The position numbers were made by a program, and so were the translations under genes. Shown here piece by piece: positions 47,063 to 56,286 of a DNA stretch of 64,000 bases. Each line of letters begins with the position of its first letter. The stretch's first letter is position 1. Origin of the DNA: Limnobacter sp. CACIAM 66H1 (GTDB lineage: Bacteria; Pseudomonadota; Gammaproteobacteria; Burkholderiales; Burkholderiaceae_B); contig NZ_LUJK01000006.1 of NCBI RefSeq assembly GCF_001601825.1, positions 31,270 through 95,269 of the forward strand. The letters run 5' to 3'. A model generated the notes under the pieces. It ran no database searches. It was not told the origin of the DNA and worked only from the letters and a program-made list of their open reading frames with translations.

Positions 47063-47779
47063 TTAGTGTTCGCGAAGCTTGGCTTTGAGGCGACTGACCG
47101 CCTGTGTGTGCAACTGACACACCCGGGATTCAGTCACGCCAAGCACAGCGGCGATTTCACGGAAGTTTAACTCCTGCTCATAATACAGCCCCATGAGCAT
47201 TTTTTCACGTTCTGGAAGGTCTTCAATGGCCTGAATCAGGTTTTCCCGGAAACGTTGGTCACCAAGCATTTCAAGCGGATTGGCTTCTTCGTCGCCGCCT
47301 ATTTGGCGATCCAGATAGCCCTCGCCGTCACCGTCATCTGCGTAATCGTCATAAAACACCAACGACGCTCCACGCGAATCAAACAGCATTTCCTGATATT
47401 CGTCCAGGCTAACCCCCATGACTTCCGCGATTTCTTTTTCAGAGGCGGATCGCCCAAGTTTTTGCTCGGCTTTCAGTGTGGCAGTTTCAATTTTCCGTTG
47501 CGCCTGCCGTACGCCGCGCGGCATCCAGTCGGCCGAACGTAGCTCATCGAGCATGGCTCCACGAATTCTCTGGCTGGCGTAGGTTTCAAACTGGGCACCC
47601 TGCCCTTCTTCAAACCGGGTGATGGCATCCATCAGGCCGATCAGGCCGGCTTGAATCAGATCATCAATTTGCACAGACGCAGGCAGTTTCGCGATCAGGT
47701 GATGCGCCAACCTGCGTACTAGGGGAATGTACTGGTCCACCTGCTTTGATTTGTCTAAAGTGCCCTGGGCTGTGTACAT
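47063..47779 (-). CDS. fliA: Flagellar sigma factor FliA (sigma-28)
   Basis: Sigma factor for late flagellar genes, about 238 residues from MYTAQGTLDKSK. Region 2 (IDDLIQAGLIGLMDAITRFE), region 3 (SASEKEIAEVMGVSLDEYQE) and region 4 (ELNFREIAAVLGVTESRVCQ) are clear. An upstream frame extension to 47866 overlaps the previous gene and is unlikely. It is 25 bp after the FlhG-like gene. Matching promoters occur before flgM, motA and the flagellin gene in this window. Confidence 0.97.
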   Translation of the reverse strand: MYTAQGTLDKSKQVDQYIPLVRRLAHHLIAKLPASVQIDDLIQAGLIGLMDAITRFEEGQGAQFETYASQRIRGAMLDELRSADWMPRGVRQAQRKIETATLKAEQKLGRSASEKEIAEVMGVSLDEYQEMLFDSRGASLVFYDDYADDGDGEGYLDRQIGGDEEANPLEMLGDQRFRENLIQAIEDLPEREKMLMGLYYEQELNFREIAAVLGVTESRVCQLHTQAVSRLKAKLREH

Positions 47780-47804
47780 GGAGTCTGTGCTTCCTGTCTT
47801 GTTA

Positions 47805-48563
47805 TTACGCCAGTGCGTGTTCGTCGAAAGAGCAAATGGCCTTTGCAATTCGCCGACCTGCCGCAATCATCTCCCGACCGACCTGGTTCAAGGCTTTGCC
47901 CGAAGGCAAGGCTGGCAAATGCCCTGCATACTGCAGGGGATTGAGCAGAAAGCTCGAGGTGCTTTCCAGCAAATTTGCGAACACGTGATCGGCTTCATCT
48001 GTGCTTCTTACACCCGCAACAATAACACGATGGCGAATATTTTCGTCTACCCCTTTTGAAGAACGAATGGCTTGAAAGGCACGGGTCACCGATCGGGATG
48101 TGGGTTGAACCACCCAGTACCAGTCGTCTTGTGGGGAAAAGGCCTTGGCCAGTTCCACTGCCTCATAAGGCAGGGTGGCATAGAATCGATCGCAGCTCAC
48201 CGGCATGCGGTGCAGCTTACCCAATAAAGCCAAGGCTTGTGCGGGCTTGTTAGCCAATGCCGCCAGGCCCACTTTGGCCACCACCAGGTATTGCGATTCA
48301 GCAAGCTCAATGACCTGGTCTTCCAGATTCAGCTTGCCGTTGAAGAATTCGATCAAATCGGTGCGCGCATGGGTAGGCAGCAGTTGTGGCAGACCTGCTT
48401 CAGATCCGTCAAACAACACCGCAGCGCGATCAGAGCGTGCCTGTTGCTCCAAGACAAAACGGGCCAAGCAAGCAGCGTAATCGCTACCCATGTCACCAAG
48501 AATCGGGTGAACAATGGCGGCCTTGCGGCCCAACAGGTGTCGAAGTGTTTTGGCTTGATCCAT
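47805..48563 (-). CDS. flhG: FlhG-like protein without Walker A motif
   Basis: It occupies the flhG (fleN) position between flhF and fliA. The 252-residue product begins MDQAKTLRHLLG, the DQAxxLRxL helix by which FlhG stimulates FlhF GTPase. Where FlhG has the ATP-binding KGGVGKT loop, this protein has HPILGDMGSDYAACLARFVL (19-38), with neither the signature Lys nor the GKT. The later layout is recognisable: AAVLFDGSEAGLPQLLP for the LLLDADxGLxN region, then TDLIEFFNGKLNLEDQV. I infer a catalytically dead FlhG homologue. The frame is open to 48623, overlapping flhF, but the ATG at 48563 matches the family start. Confidence 0.8.
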   Translation of the reverse strand: MDQAKTLRHLLGRKAAIVHPILGDMGSDYAACLARFVLEQQARSDRAAVLFDGSEAGLPQLLPTHARTDLIEFFNGKLNLEDQVIELAESQYLVVAKVGLAALANKPAQALALLGKLHRMPVSCDRFYATLPYEAVELAKAFSPQDDWYWVVQPTSRSVTRAFQAIRSSKGVDENIRHRVIVAGVRSTDEADHVFANLLESTSSFLLNPLQYAGHLPALPSGKALNQVGREMIAAGRRIAKAICSFDEHALA

Positions 48564-48586
48564 GGGATTCAGTAGACCATAAAACT

Positions 48587-49921
48587 TTAAATTCCAGTCG
48601 CAGAGACTTGGGCCATTTTCCATTTCAATTCCTCGCTCGAGGGTTGAAAGGCCTGACTGCTGCGTGCCCGCATGGCGCGGTGCACCAACACACGGGGATC
48701 GGCCGGAAAGAGGTCTTCCGGCACGCGCTGACCGGTGGCAATGTAGTGCAAGGCCAGTTTGTGACGCATGACCACATCGAGCACGCCGCCTATTTTGATG
48801 GCTTCATCGAGTTTGGAGAGAATGGCGCCACTCAGACCGGTGCTCTTGTAATGACGAACCACGTCATCCAGAGTTTCCGGCTGGCTGGTGGCGTTGAGCA
48901 ACAAGACACGTTTGACATGACTGTCGGTCAGGATTTTGGTTTGCTCGGCCACGCGCGAGTCACGCTGCCCCATACCCACGGTGTCAATCAAAATCAGGCG
49001 CTTGCGTTGCATGCTGGTGCGCAACTGGGCCAGATCCGCATGAGTTTGCGCTGTGTACACCTGCACACCCAGAATCTTTCCGTAAATGCGCAGTTGATCT
49101 TGAGCGCCAATTCTGTAGCTGTCGGTGGTGATCAACCCCAGAGAGTCGGCGCCATACTTCACCACGCAACGCGCGGCCAGTTTGGCGGTCGTGGTGGTTT
49201 TGCCCACACCGGTTGGACCCACCAAGGCAAATGTGCCACCAGTTTCTACAATGTCTTTGTCACCCGGCACCACATTCAGATTTTTCTTGATGACATTCAT
49301 CACCCACTCTTGTGTTTGAGAATCGCTCAAACCACCGGGCAACTTCTCAACCACCGTGCGGGCAAACAGGGGAGAGAACCCGGATTGGGTCAACTGATTC
49401 CATAGCTCGCCGCGTTGCGGATTTTTTTCCAGCGCATCACGCCAGGTGATCATGGCCATTTGGTCTTTCAACAATTGGCGCATTTGCTTGATTTCTTCCA
49501 GCACTGCGGTTTGCTCGCTGGCCATGGCGTCGCTGGCGGCTTGAGAACGACGCTTGGCGACGTCCGAAATCATGTCGTGTTCGGGCAGGGTTTGGGGTAT
49601 TTGGTGGACCACGGGAGCACGGTTGATGAGCACATCCCGCTGGGCAGCCACTTGCTGGGCAATTTTCTCGGCTGCAGTGGGTTGGCGGGTGGCTTCCTGT
49701 GCAGCAAATTGCGTACGCTCGGCCTTGGTCCATGACAGTGGCGCAGCAGTGGCAGCCGGTTTCTCGGTCACCGTGTCAAGGTCTTGGGACGATGCAGCCA
49801 GCACTTCAGTGCCTGCCGCAGTTTGCTTAGTGGACAAGATAATGGCGTCTTCACCCAGTTCAGCACGCAGCTTTTGCAAGGCCTCTCTTGTGGTGGGGGC
49901 TGTGAATTTTTTCAGCTTCAT
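48587..49921 (-). CDS. flhF: Flagellar biosynthesis GTPase FlhF
   Basis: SRP-type GTPase that sets flagellar position, 444 residues. A basic N-terminal part (KKFTAPTTREALQKLRAELG) and a low-complexity B domain precede the NG domain. The G1 loop [13 protein letters not shown] is at 235-247; DTVGMGQRD and SKLDEAIKIG follow. All GTPase motifs look intact, in contrast to the FlhG-like partner downstream. Its start overlaps the flhA stop by four bases. Confidence 0.96.
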   Translation of the reverse strand: MKLKKFTAPTTREALQKLRAELGEDAIILSTKQTAAGTEVLAASSQDLDTVTEKPAATAAPLSWTKAERTQFAAQEATRQPTAAEKIAQQVAAQRDVLINRAPVVHQIPQTLPEHDMISDVAKRRSQAASDAMASEQTAVLEEIKQMRQLLKDQMAMITWRDALEKNPQRGELWNQLTQSGFSPLFARTVVEKLPGGLSDSQTQEWVMNVIKKNLNVVPGDKDIVETGGTFALVGPTGVGKTTTTAKLAARCVVKYGADSLGLITTDSYRIGAQDQLRIYGKILGVQVYTAQTHADLAQLRTSMQRKRLILIDTVGMGQRDSRVAEQTKILTDSHVKRVLLLNATSQPETLDDVVRHYKSTGLSGAILSKLDEAIKIGGVLDVVMRHKLALHYIATGQRVPEDLFPADPRVLVHRAMRARSSQAFQPSSEELKWKMAQVSATGI

Positions 49922-52041
49922 GCTTTCGCTCCTACGACTTGCGCAACGCGGATAGTACGGTTTTCAGGAATTTCACTGTGCGACAACACCCGAAGGTTGG
50001 GTGCAGCGCGCTTGAGTAAACGGGCCATGGACAAACGCAGTGCATCGGGTACCAACAGCACGGGGCTTTGGCCCAGTTGCTCTTGACGGCCCGCCGCGTC
50101 AGCAGTCTGGCGAGCCAGGTTCTCTGCGAGGTTCGGGTCAATGCCCACCTGGTCTTGCCCGGCTGCGCTGTGTGCGTGGGTAATCATTTGTTCCAGTTTG
50201 GGTTCCATGACCAGCACGTTCAGGTCTTCACTAGTCCCCGCCAAGGCCTGGACAATGGCACGGCCCAAGGCAATGCGCACTGCCGCGGTCAGTTCAAGCG
50301 GGTTCTTGGTTCGAACGCCGTTCTCAAGCAGGGTTTCAAAAATGGTTCGCAGGTCGCGAATATGTACGCTTTCTTCCAGCAGGTTTTGCAACACCTTTTG
50401 AATCACTGCGACATCCAGCAGTTTGGGAGTCAGGTCTTCCACAACTTTGGGCGATGTTTTCGCGCAGTGGTCCAGCAACTGTTGGGTTTCTGTACGCCCC
50501 AACAACTGCGCCGCCGAGGTTTGCAGAATGTGGGAGAGGTGCGTGGCCACCACTGTGGACGCATCGACCACCGTATACCCTGCGGCATTGGCTTTTTCTT
50601 TCTGGTCATCCGATATCCAGACCGCTGGCAAACCAAATGCAGGGTCGGTGGTTTGCGGGCCGGGCAACTGCATCGTGACGCGACCAGGGTTGATGGCCAG
50701 ATGTTGGTTCGGGAACACTTCGCCCTCACCCATGCACACACCCTTGAGCAAAATACGGTAGACCGAGGGGCGCAGTTCCAGGTTGTCACGCAAATGCACT
50801 GCAGGCGGCAAGAAACCGATTTCCTGTGCAAACTTTTTGCGAATGGCCTTGATTCGCTTAAGCAAGTCGCCGTCCTGTTTGTTGTCCACCAAGGCGATCA
50901 ACCGGTACCCAACTTCCAAAGCAATGGTGTCGATGGGCACGAGGTCGTCCCAAGTGGCTTCCTGTGCTTCGGTGGTGGCGGCCTTGATTTTTGCCTGATC
51001 TTCGGAAGTGGTGGTGACCTTTTGAACCGCTGTTTTCTGCGACAGGTGATACGCCAGATAAGCAAACCCGGCGGCCAGCAACAAGAATGCAAAACTGGGC
51101 ATGCCGGGAATGATACCCAGCAGGGCCATGATGCCTGCGGTGATGCCCACTGCCTGCGGGGATTTCAGTAACTGGCCTGCCAATTGAGTGCCGATGTCTT
51201 GGCCTTGACCCACGCGGGCAACCACCAAACCAGCTGCAATTGAAATGACCAGCGCTGGCACCTGGGCCACCAAACCGTCACCAATGGCGAGCAACACATA
51301 GTTGGTACCTGCGTCGGCAAAAGTCATGTCATGTTGCATCACACCCACGGCGAAACCACCGATGATGTTGATGATCAGAATCATGATACCGGCCATGGCA
51401 TCGCCACGAACAAATTTGCTGGCACCGTCCATGGAACCGAAAAACTCGGCTTCCTGGCTGACTTCTGCACGACGCTTTCGGGCTTCGTCTTCTGCGATCA
51501 GGCCTGCGTTCAAATCGGCATCAATCGCCATTTGCTTGCCGGGCATCGCATCCAATGTGAAACGGGCTGACACTTCAGCGATACGGCCAGCACCTTTGGT
51601 GATCACCACAAAGTTGATCAACATCAGAATCACGAACACCACGATACCGACCGCGAGGTTACCACCCACAAGGAAGTGTCCGAAGGCTTCAATCACCTTG
51701 CCGGCAGCATCCGGACCCTCATGGCCATGCATAAGAACCACGCGGGTTGAGGCCACGTTAAGGCTCAAACGCAACAAGGTAGTGACCAGCAGGATTGTTG
51801 GAAACGCTGCAAAATCAAGGGGGCGGGTTGTGTACAGTGCTGCGACCAGCACCATGAGGCTGAGCGCAATATTGAATGTAAAAAACAAGTCGAGGGCGAA
51901 GGCTGGTACAGGCAAAATCATCATGACCAGAATCATGATGATAAAGATTGGCGCGCCGAGGGTTTTTACCTTGTCGCCGGCCAGGCCTGATTTAATGAAG
52001 TCCAAAGAGAATGCGGTGGAGGCCACAATTCCGCCCATCAA
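49918..52041 (-). CDS. flhA: Flagellar export gate protein FlhA
   Basis: Export gate subunit, 707 residues. About eight membrane helices in the first 330 residues, with the FHIPEP-type signature region (TLLRLSLNVASTRVVLMHGH) and MPGKQMAIDADLNAGLI. The large cytoplasmic domain follows (LIALVDNKQDGDLLKRIKAI onwards). Start ATG 52041. Unlike the usual tight flhB-flhA junction, 719 bp containing copy C of a repeat element separate it from flhB. Confidence 0.97.
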   Translation of the reverse strand: MMGGIVASTAFSLDFIKSGLAGDKVKTLGAPIFIIMILVMMILPVPAFALDLFFTFNIALSLMVLVAALYTTRPLDFAAFPTILLVTTLLRLSLNVASTRVVLMHGHEGPDAAGKVIEAFGHFLVGGNLAVGIVVFVILMLINFVVITKGAGRIAEVSARFTLDAMPGKQMAIDADLNAGLIAEDEARKRRAEVSQEAEFFGSMDGASKFVRGDAMAGIMILIINIIGGFAVGVMQHDMTFADAGTNYVLLAIGDGLVAQVPALVISIAAGLVVARVGQGQDIGTQLAGQLLKSPQAVGITAGIMALLGIIPGMPSFAFLLLAAGFAYLAYHLSQKTAVQKVTTTSEDQAKIKAATTEAQEATWDDLVPIDTIALEVGYRLIALVDNKQDGDLLKRIKAIRKKFAQEIGFLPPAVHLRDNLELRPSVYRILLKGVCMGEGEVFPNQHLAINPGRVTMQLPGPQTTDPAFGLPAVWISDDQKEKANAAGYTVVDASTVVATHLSHILQTSAAQLLGRTETQQLLDHCAKTSPKVVEDLTPKLLDVAVIQKVLQNLLEESVHIRDLRTIFETLLENGVRTKNPLELTAAVRIALGRAIVQALAGTSEDLNVLVMEPKLEQMITHAHSAAGQDQVGIDPNLAENLARQTADAAGRQEQLGQSPVLLVPDALRLSMARLLKRAAPNLRVLSHSEIPENRTIRVAQVVGAKA

Positions 52042-52089
52042 GTTGTTAACGGTTCAATTATGGAAAACTTTAGGTTTTCTCAACGGAGG

Positions 52090-52755
52090 AATTGAAGGCG
52101 AATTACCGTCTTATTGTGGATTGGGTTCCGATCTCTCGCGGTGCGTTAACTGCCCGATCGACTTGGGTTCCGATCTCTCGCAGCTTTCTTGCTGGCTCAA
52201 TCGGCTTGGGTTCCGGTCTCTCGTCTGCCGGTTAACCGCCCGATCGGCTTGGGTTCCGATCTCTCGCCAGAAAACCTGTTGATCCCTTGCTGAGCCTTGC
52301 GATGCCTGAGAACGACCCTCCTAAACTGCGGGTCGGGTCCGTTCTCTGTCGCCCAGGCTGGGCGACACCGGCCCTGCTCGGCACACAAGGGCAGGTTTTC
52401 TTGAAGGCGAGGCGATCGAAACACCGCCGCCGATTGGGCACCAAACACAGCTGCGAGTTGCGTGGTGATGGCGAAGCGCTGCACGGGAGTGCGGGGAGCT
52501 GAACTTGCAATGGGTCGCACGATGACCAGTCAGAAAACTTGCCGGCTTGGCGCGTCGAGGCTAACGATCGCGCCCTGGCGCGAAAGCCAAGACCCGACCG
52601 TTACTTTTGGAGGGCTTGGCTTAGTGCAGACTCAAGACAACAAGCCGAAATGCCAAGTTTTCGAGCAGCGGTGACCCTTCAAGTTCAGCTCCCAAGTCAC
52701 CAGCCCTGTGCGACACAAACAACCCACGCCGAGTTGAGCAATAAACAGCAGCGGT
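52090..52755. repeat. Structured intergenic repeat element, copy C, between flhB and flhA
   Basis: Gene-free element in the 719-bp gap between flhB and flhA. Four direct repeats of CTTGGGTTCCGATCTCTCG have TTGGG at 52121, 52163, 52206 and 52249 (spacing 42, 43 and 43). The core GAAACACCGCCGCCGATTGG and about 60 bp after it match copy A closely. The outer arms differ from copies A and B: here the left arm holds GTCGCCCAGGCTGGGCGAC (a perfect hairpin) and the right arm GGCTTGGCGCG...CGCGAAAGCC. The 3' end CCTTCAAGTTCAGCTC is shared with copy A. No gene seen. Confidence 0.85.
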
Positions 52756-52760
52756 GGTCC

Positions 52761-53891
52761 TCAGGCAGCCGGCCCCGGATCCATGCCTTTCGGAATATCA
52801 GCCTCTCCAGGCACTTCCACCATGTGGCCCTTGCCTTCCGCAAGTGCATAAACATAGGCCAGCAATTTGGCCACTGCCGTGTACAAAGCACCTGGAATTT
52901 CCTGTTCAAGCTCCACATTGGAATACAAGGCACGAGCCAATGGAGGCGCCTCAACCAAAGGAACCTTGTTGTCCCTGGCCACTTCCCGAATTTTCAAGGC
53001 CAGCGGGCCAATGCCTTTGGCCACCACACGCGGGGCACCTTTGCCATCCTTGTCGTATTTCAAGGCAACGGAGTAGTGGGTCGGGTTGGTCACAATCACA
53101 TCGGCATTGGGCACCGAAGCCATCATGCGGCGGCGTGCTGCTTCGCGCTGCATGCTTTTGATCTTGCCTTTCAGGTGGGGGTCGCCTTCCGACTCTTTCG
53201 ATTCTCGCTTGAGTTCTTCCAGGTTCATGCGCAAACCTTTGTAGTAGCGCCACAGCTGATAAGGCACATCAATCGACACAATCAACAGAAATGCAATCGC
53301 AAGAATGAGCGCGTCCTTGATGGTAATTCGCGCAGTCTCAGCCATGCCATGCTCAAGAGGCATGGCTGACAGCTGGGTGAACTCACCCAAATCCTGCATC
53401 AACAGCAGATAGCCAACACCGCCCAACACCACTGTTTTCAAAATGGCTTTGACAAGCTCGGCCAAGCCGTTGACTGAAAATATGTTTTTCAAACCCTTGA
53501 TCGGATTCAGCTTTGAAAGCTTGGGCTCCAGCGGTTTTGTAGACCAGTTAAAACCACCTACTGCAATATTCGAAACAATTGCGGCAACCACCACCACCAG
53601 AAAAAGAGGAACAAGAATGAACAGGCTTTCTTGCAGCATGGACACCCATTTCAAACCCATGTGTTTGGTGTCAAAAGCCTGAGCACGGTCCAGCACCAGG
53701 CCCTGTCGCATCAGCTTTTCACTTTGGCTGACCAGCTCACCACCCATGGTGTAAAGCAAACCTACACCGGCGAGCAGCACCACCCCCCCACCCAGCTCTC
53801 GGGAACGGGGAAGATTACCCTCTTCGCGCGCTTTGCGGATCTTCTGTTCCGACGCGGGTAAGTCTTTTTCCTGATCGGTTTCTTCTGCCAA
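52761..53891 (-). CDS. flhB: Flagellar export switch protein FlhB
   Basis: Export apparatus protein controlling the hook-to-filament switch, 376 residues. N-terminal EKDLPASEQKIRKAREEGNL, four membrane helices in about 30-210, and the self-cleaving site NPTH in VIVTNPTHYSVALKYDK near residue 270. It precedes flhA, but copy C of the repeat element lies between. Divergent from the HPt gene. Confidence 0.97.
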   Translation of the reverse strand: MAEETDQEKDLPASEQKIRKAREEGNLPRSRELGGGVVLLAGVGLLYTMGGELVSQSEKLMRQGLVLDRAQAFDTKHMGLKWVSMLQESLFILVPLFLVVVVAAIVSNIAVGGFNWSTKPLEPKLSKLNPIKGLKNIFSVNGLAELVKAILKTVVLGGVGYLLLMQDLGEFTQLSAMPLEHGMAETARITIKDALILAIAFLLIVSIDVPYQLWRYYKGLRMNLEELKRESKESEGDPHLKGKIKSMQREAARRRMMASVPNADVIVTNPTHYSVALKYDKDGKGAPRVVAKGIGPLALKIREVARDNKVPLVEAPPLARALYSNVELEQEIPGALYTAVAKLLAYVYALAEGKGHMVEVPGEADIPKGMDPGPAA

Positions 53892-54000
53892 AGCAGCACC
53901 TGCAGTGTTGGAATGTTCTTATTATGAAAAGGATACACGCAATTCAAAACCCTGATTTGAACGGGTAACATGGGATTCTTCTGTATTCAAAGTCAAATCC

Positions 54001-54354
54001 ATGCATTACGACCCCACCGAAGCTCTGGAGCGAATCGACAACGACAAAGGTTTGCTGGCCATGTTGATCTCCGTCTTTGTCAAAGAATGTCCGAACTACA
54101 TTGGAAAGTTACAATCTGCCTGCGACAAACAGGATCTCAATGCGCTGGGTGATGCAGCCCACAATGTGAAAGGTGCAAGTGCCGCGATTGGTTTTGAAGA
54201 CTGCCGAAAATTGGCCGAGGAACTCGAGGTTACCTGCAGACAATCCGGTGTGAAAAGTATTGCGCACTTCGAGAGCAGCACTGCCAGACTGATAGCTGTA
54301 TTGAACCAATGCGAAACGCTCTTGAATGACTGGGCAAAAAAAAACCGCGCCTGA
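54001..54354 (+). CDS. Histidine phosphotransfer (HPt) domain protein
   Basis: Small 117-residue four-helix HPt protein. The phosphoacceptor His54 is in DAAHNVKGASAAIGF, the standard HPt motif. It would relay phosphate between a hybrid kinase and a receiver, for instance the partial hybrid kinase at the window start or single-domain regulators, but no partner is adjacent. Its last bases encode part of the terminator hairpin that serves the convergent chemoreceptor gene. Confidence 0.92.
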   Translation: MHYDPTEALERIDNDKGLLAMLISVFVKECPNYIGKLQSACDKQDLNALGDAAHNVKGASAAIGFEDCRKLAEELEVTCRQSGVKSIAHFESSTARLIAVLNQCETLLNDWAKKNRA

Positions 54355-54361
54355 GCGCGGT
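54338..54361 (-). terminator. Rho-independent terminator of the chemoreceptor gene
   Basis: On the minus strand CCGCGC, a four-base loop and GCGCGG (54361-54346) are followed by eight T residues (54345-54338). It lies 41 bp beyond the chemoreceptor stop and overlaps the 3' end of the HPt gene. A strong classic terminator. Confidence 0.88.
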
Positions 54362-54401
54362 GAGAAACGGACCCCTATCCGTTTTTTGAAGTTTCAAGTA
54401 C

Positions 54402-56147
54402 TTAATCCTTGATTAACAACTCGGGGCTGAAGCCCAGTCTGAGGCCACCCCAATGGCGTCCGTTGATTTCAATGGGCAGCGACAAATCGTTCAACACTTC
54501 ACCGGTGTCGCGTCGATAAGTTTGCAACAACCAGGGCGACAGGTTTTGTGCTGCACGCAGGCCAACCGGGTCGCTGAACATGCGCTTGTCCCGGCTTTCC
54601 ACCAAATCTTTTTTCAGGTCACCAGTCAAGGGGCGTGAATACTTGCTGTTGTGCGTTGGGGCATAACCTTTTCTATCCACACACAGGGAAAATACCGAGC
54701 CAGGTACATTGGCCACCAATTGGTCATAGGCATTCTGCAGTTGGCGTTCAACCACTTTATCGTAACGCGTGCTGTATTTCTGCGGGTTCGAATTGGGTAC
54801 TGGCTTGTAGGCCTCATCGAAAATATCGTGACCATTGTCCAGCGCCTGAATCAGAATGTTTTTACACTGCTCGCGCGCCAATATGGCTTGCTCGATGATT
54901 TGCTCGTAGGCACCCTTGCCAATTTTGAACCGGGCTACCAGCTCTTTGATTCGATCTGTGGCGGCGGCTAGCTCAGAGCTTGATTTTTCGGACTCACTGG
55001 TTTGATTGATCACTGACTGCGCGGTCTCGCGTATTTCCGATGCTTTGCCAGACACATCCATATTGATCTGTTTGACCGATTGAACTTGATGAGTCACATC
55101 ATTGATTTGCGTGCTCATTTCCTCAAAGCTGTGAACCATGCCAGAGAACTTGGCCGAGGAAGTGCTGACAGTTTGCTGTCCCTTCAAAATGCTTTGATTG
55201 ATCTCTCGTGTTTCCTGCTGAGTCTCACCAACCAGACGAAGCATGGAAGAAATATTGCCGCGAATTTCGCCAGTGGCCGACTTCACGCGTTCGGCCAAAC
55301 CTCGCACTTCGTCAGCAACCACCGCAAAACCGCGACCCTGCTCACCGGCGCGTGCCGCTTCGATTGCAGCATTCAATGCCAACAAATTGGTTTGATCTGA
55401 AATGTCGTTGATCAGCTTGACGATGTTTTCAATGCCTTTGCCAGTTTCTGCCAGCTTTTCAACAGTGTGTCCAAAACTGTTCAAGCTTCCGGAGGCGGAA
55501 TTCATTTCATCGGCCACGGTCAACAATTCACGGTACGAGGAGTTCACTGTGTCCAGATGTTCTTCGGTGGCTCGCGACAAGTAGTTTGCGCTGTTGGCCA
55601 CATTCTCCATGGCGCTTGATGCTTGGTCCGCCGCCAGGAAAATTTCAGACGTGATATTGCCTTGTTTGTCCGCTGTGCGGCTGGCGTCTTTCAAACTACC
55701 GGAAACACGCACCGATTCCATGGAGACCTGTGCAGTCATTCGGCGAATCTCGTGAATCAAGTCACGAAGGCGCACCATAAAGGCGTTGTAGTTTTCCGCG
55801 AGACCACGCAGTTCATCTTCTGTCACGGTGGGCAGGTTCACTGACAAATCACCCTCACCGTTGGCCAATTGGTCCATGCGCTCGCTCAGCAAGTGCACAG
55901 GCCGTACGATCAAATGACGCAGGTATGCAAAAGCACCGGCGCAGGCAACCAAGGTAAAGCCAAGGGAAATACTGAGGATGAGGCGAAAATCGCCCATTTG
56001 TTCGGGGGTCAGCTTGCCCATGGCCCAGCTGTAGATGACCAGGTATCCGATCAAAACTACGAATGCAATGCTGGCCACGTTGCCAAACAGCTTTCGACTG
56101 AGTGTGTAGAAAAAGCTCTTCTCGATCAAACGGTACAGAGAATTCAT
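54402..56147 (-). CDS. Chemoreceptor with C-terminal sensory-like domain
   Basis: Methyl-accepting chemotaxis protein of 581 residues. Two membrane helices (24-43 and 56-76) leave only about 12 residues outside, so there is no periplasmic ligand domain. A HAMP domain and the signalling hairpin follow, with tip [20 protein letters not shown] near 255-275. The last 150 residues (about 430-581) form an extra domain with [35 protein letters not shown] and [15 protein letters not shown], resembling Cache/PAS-like sensor folds attached C-terminally in some chemoreceptors. Sensing is therefore probably cytoplasmic. Downstream of cheA, 139 bp away. Confidence 0.93.
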   Translation of the reverse strand: MNSLYRLIEKSFFYTLSRKLFGNVASIAFVVLIGYLVIYSWAMGKLTPEQMGDFRLILSISLGFTLVACAGAFAYLRHLIVRPVHLLSERMDQLANGEGDLSVNLPTVTEDELRGLAENYNAFMVRLRDLIHEIRRMTAQVSMESVRVSGSLKDASRTADKQGNITSEIFLAADQASSAMENVANSANYLSRATEEHLDTVNSSYRELLTVADEMNSASGSLNSFGHTVEKLAETGKGIENIVKLINDISDQTNLLALNAAIEAARAGEQGRGFAVVADEVRGLAERVKSATGEIRGNISSMLRLVGETQQETREINQSILKGQQTVSTSSAKFSGMVHSFEEMSTQINDVTHQVQSVKQINMDVSGKASEIRETAQSVINQTSESEKSSSELAAATDRIKELVARFKIGKGAYEQIIEQAILAREQCKNILIQALDNGHDIFDEAYKPVPNSNPQKYSTRYDKVVERQLQNAYDQLVANVPGSVFSLCVDRKGYAPTHNSKYSRPLTGDLKKDLVESRDKRMFSDPVGLRAAQNLSPWLLQTYRRDTGEVLNDLSLPIEINGRHWGGLRLGFSPELLIKD

Positions 56148-56286
56148 GAGGTCAACTCCTTGCCCCTCGCTTGGTACGCGAGGTGTTTGTGAATGTCATT
56201 GGCATCTTGTGCCGATAATTCAATTATCGAAATAAAATGAGTCAACCATACGGGTTATAAAACCCGGAAAAACACCTTAGTTCTAC

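Noticed and set aside
51302..52282. 326-codon plus-strand frame opposite flhA
   Set aside because: Shadow of flhA running into the copy C repeat; flhA is unambiguous.
56245..56265. Terminator hairpin between cheA and the chemoreceptor
   Set aside because: CGGGTT/AACCCG can pair but no T tract follows on either strand.
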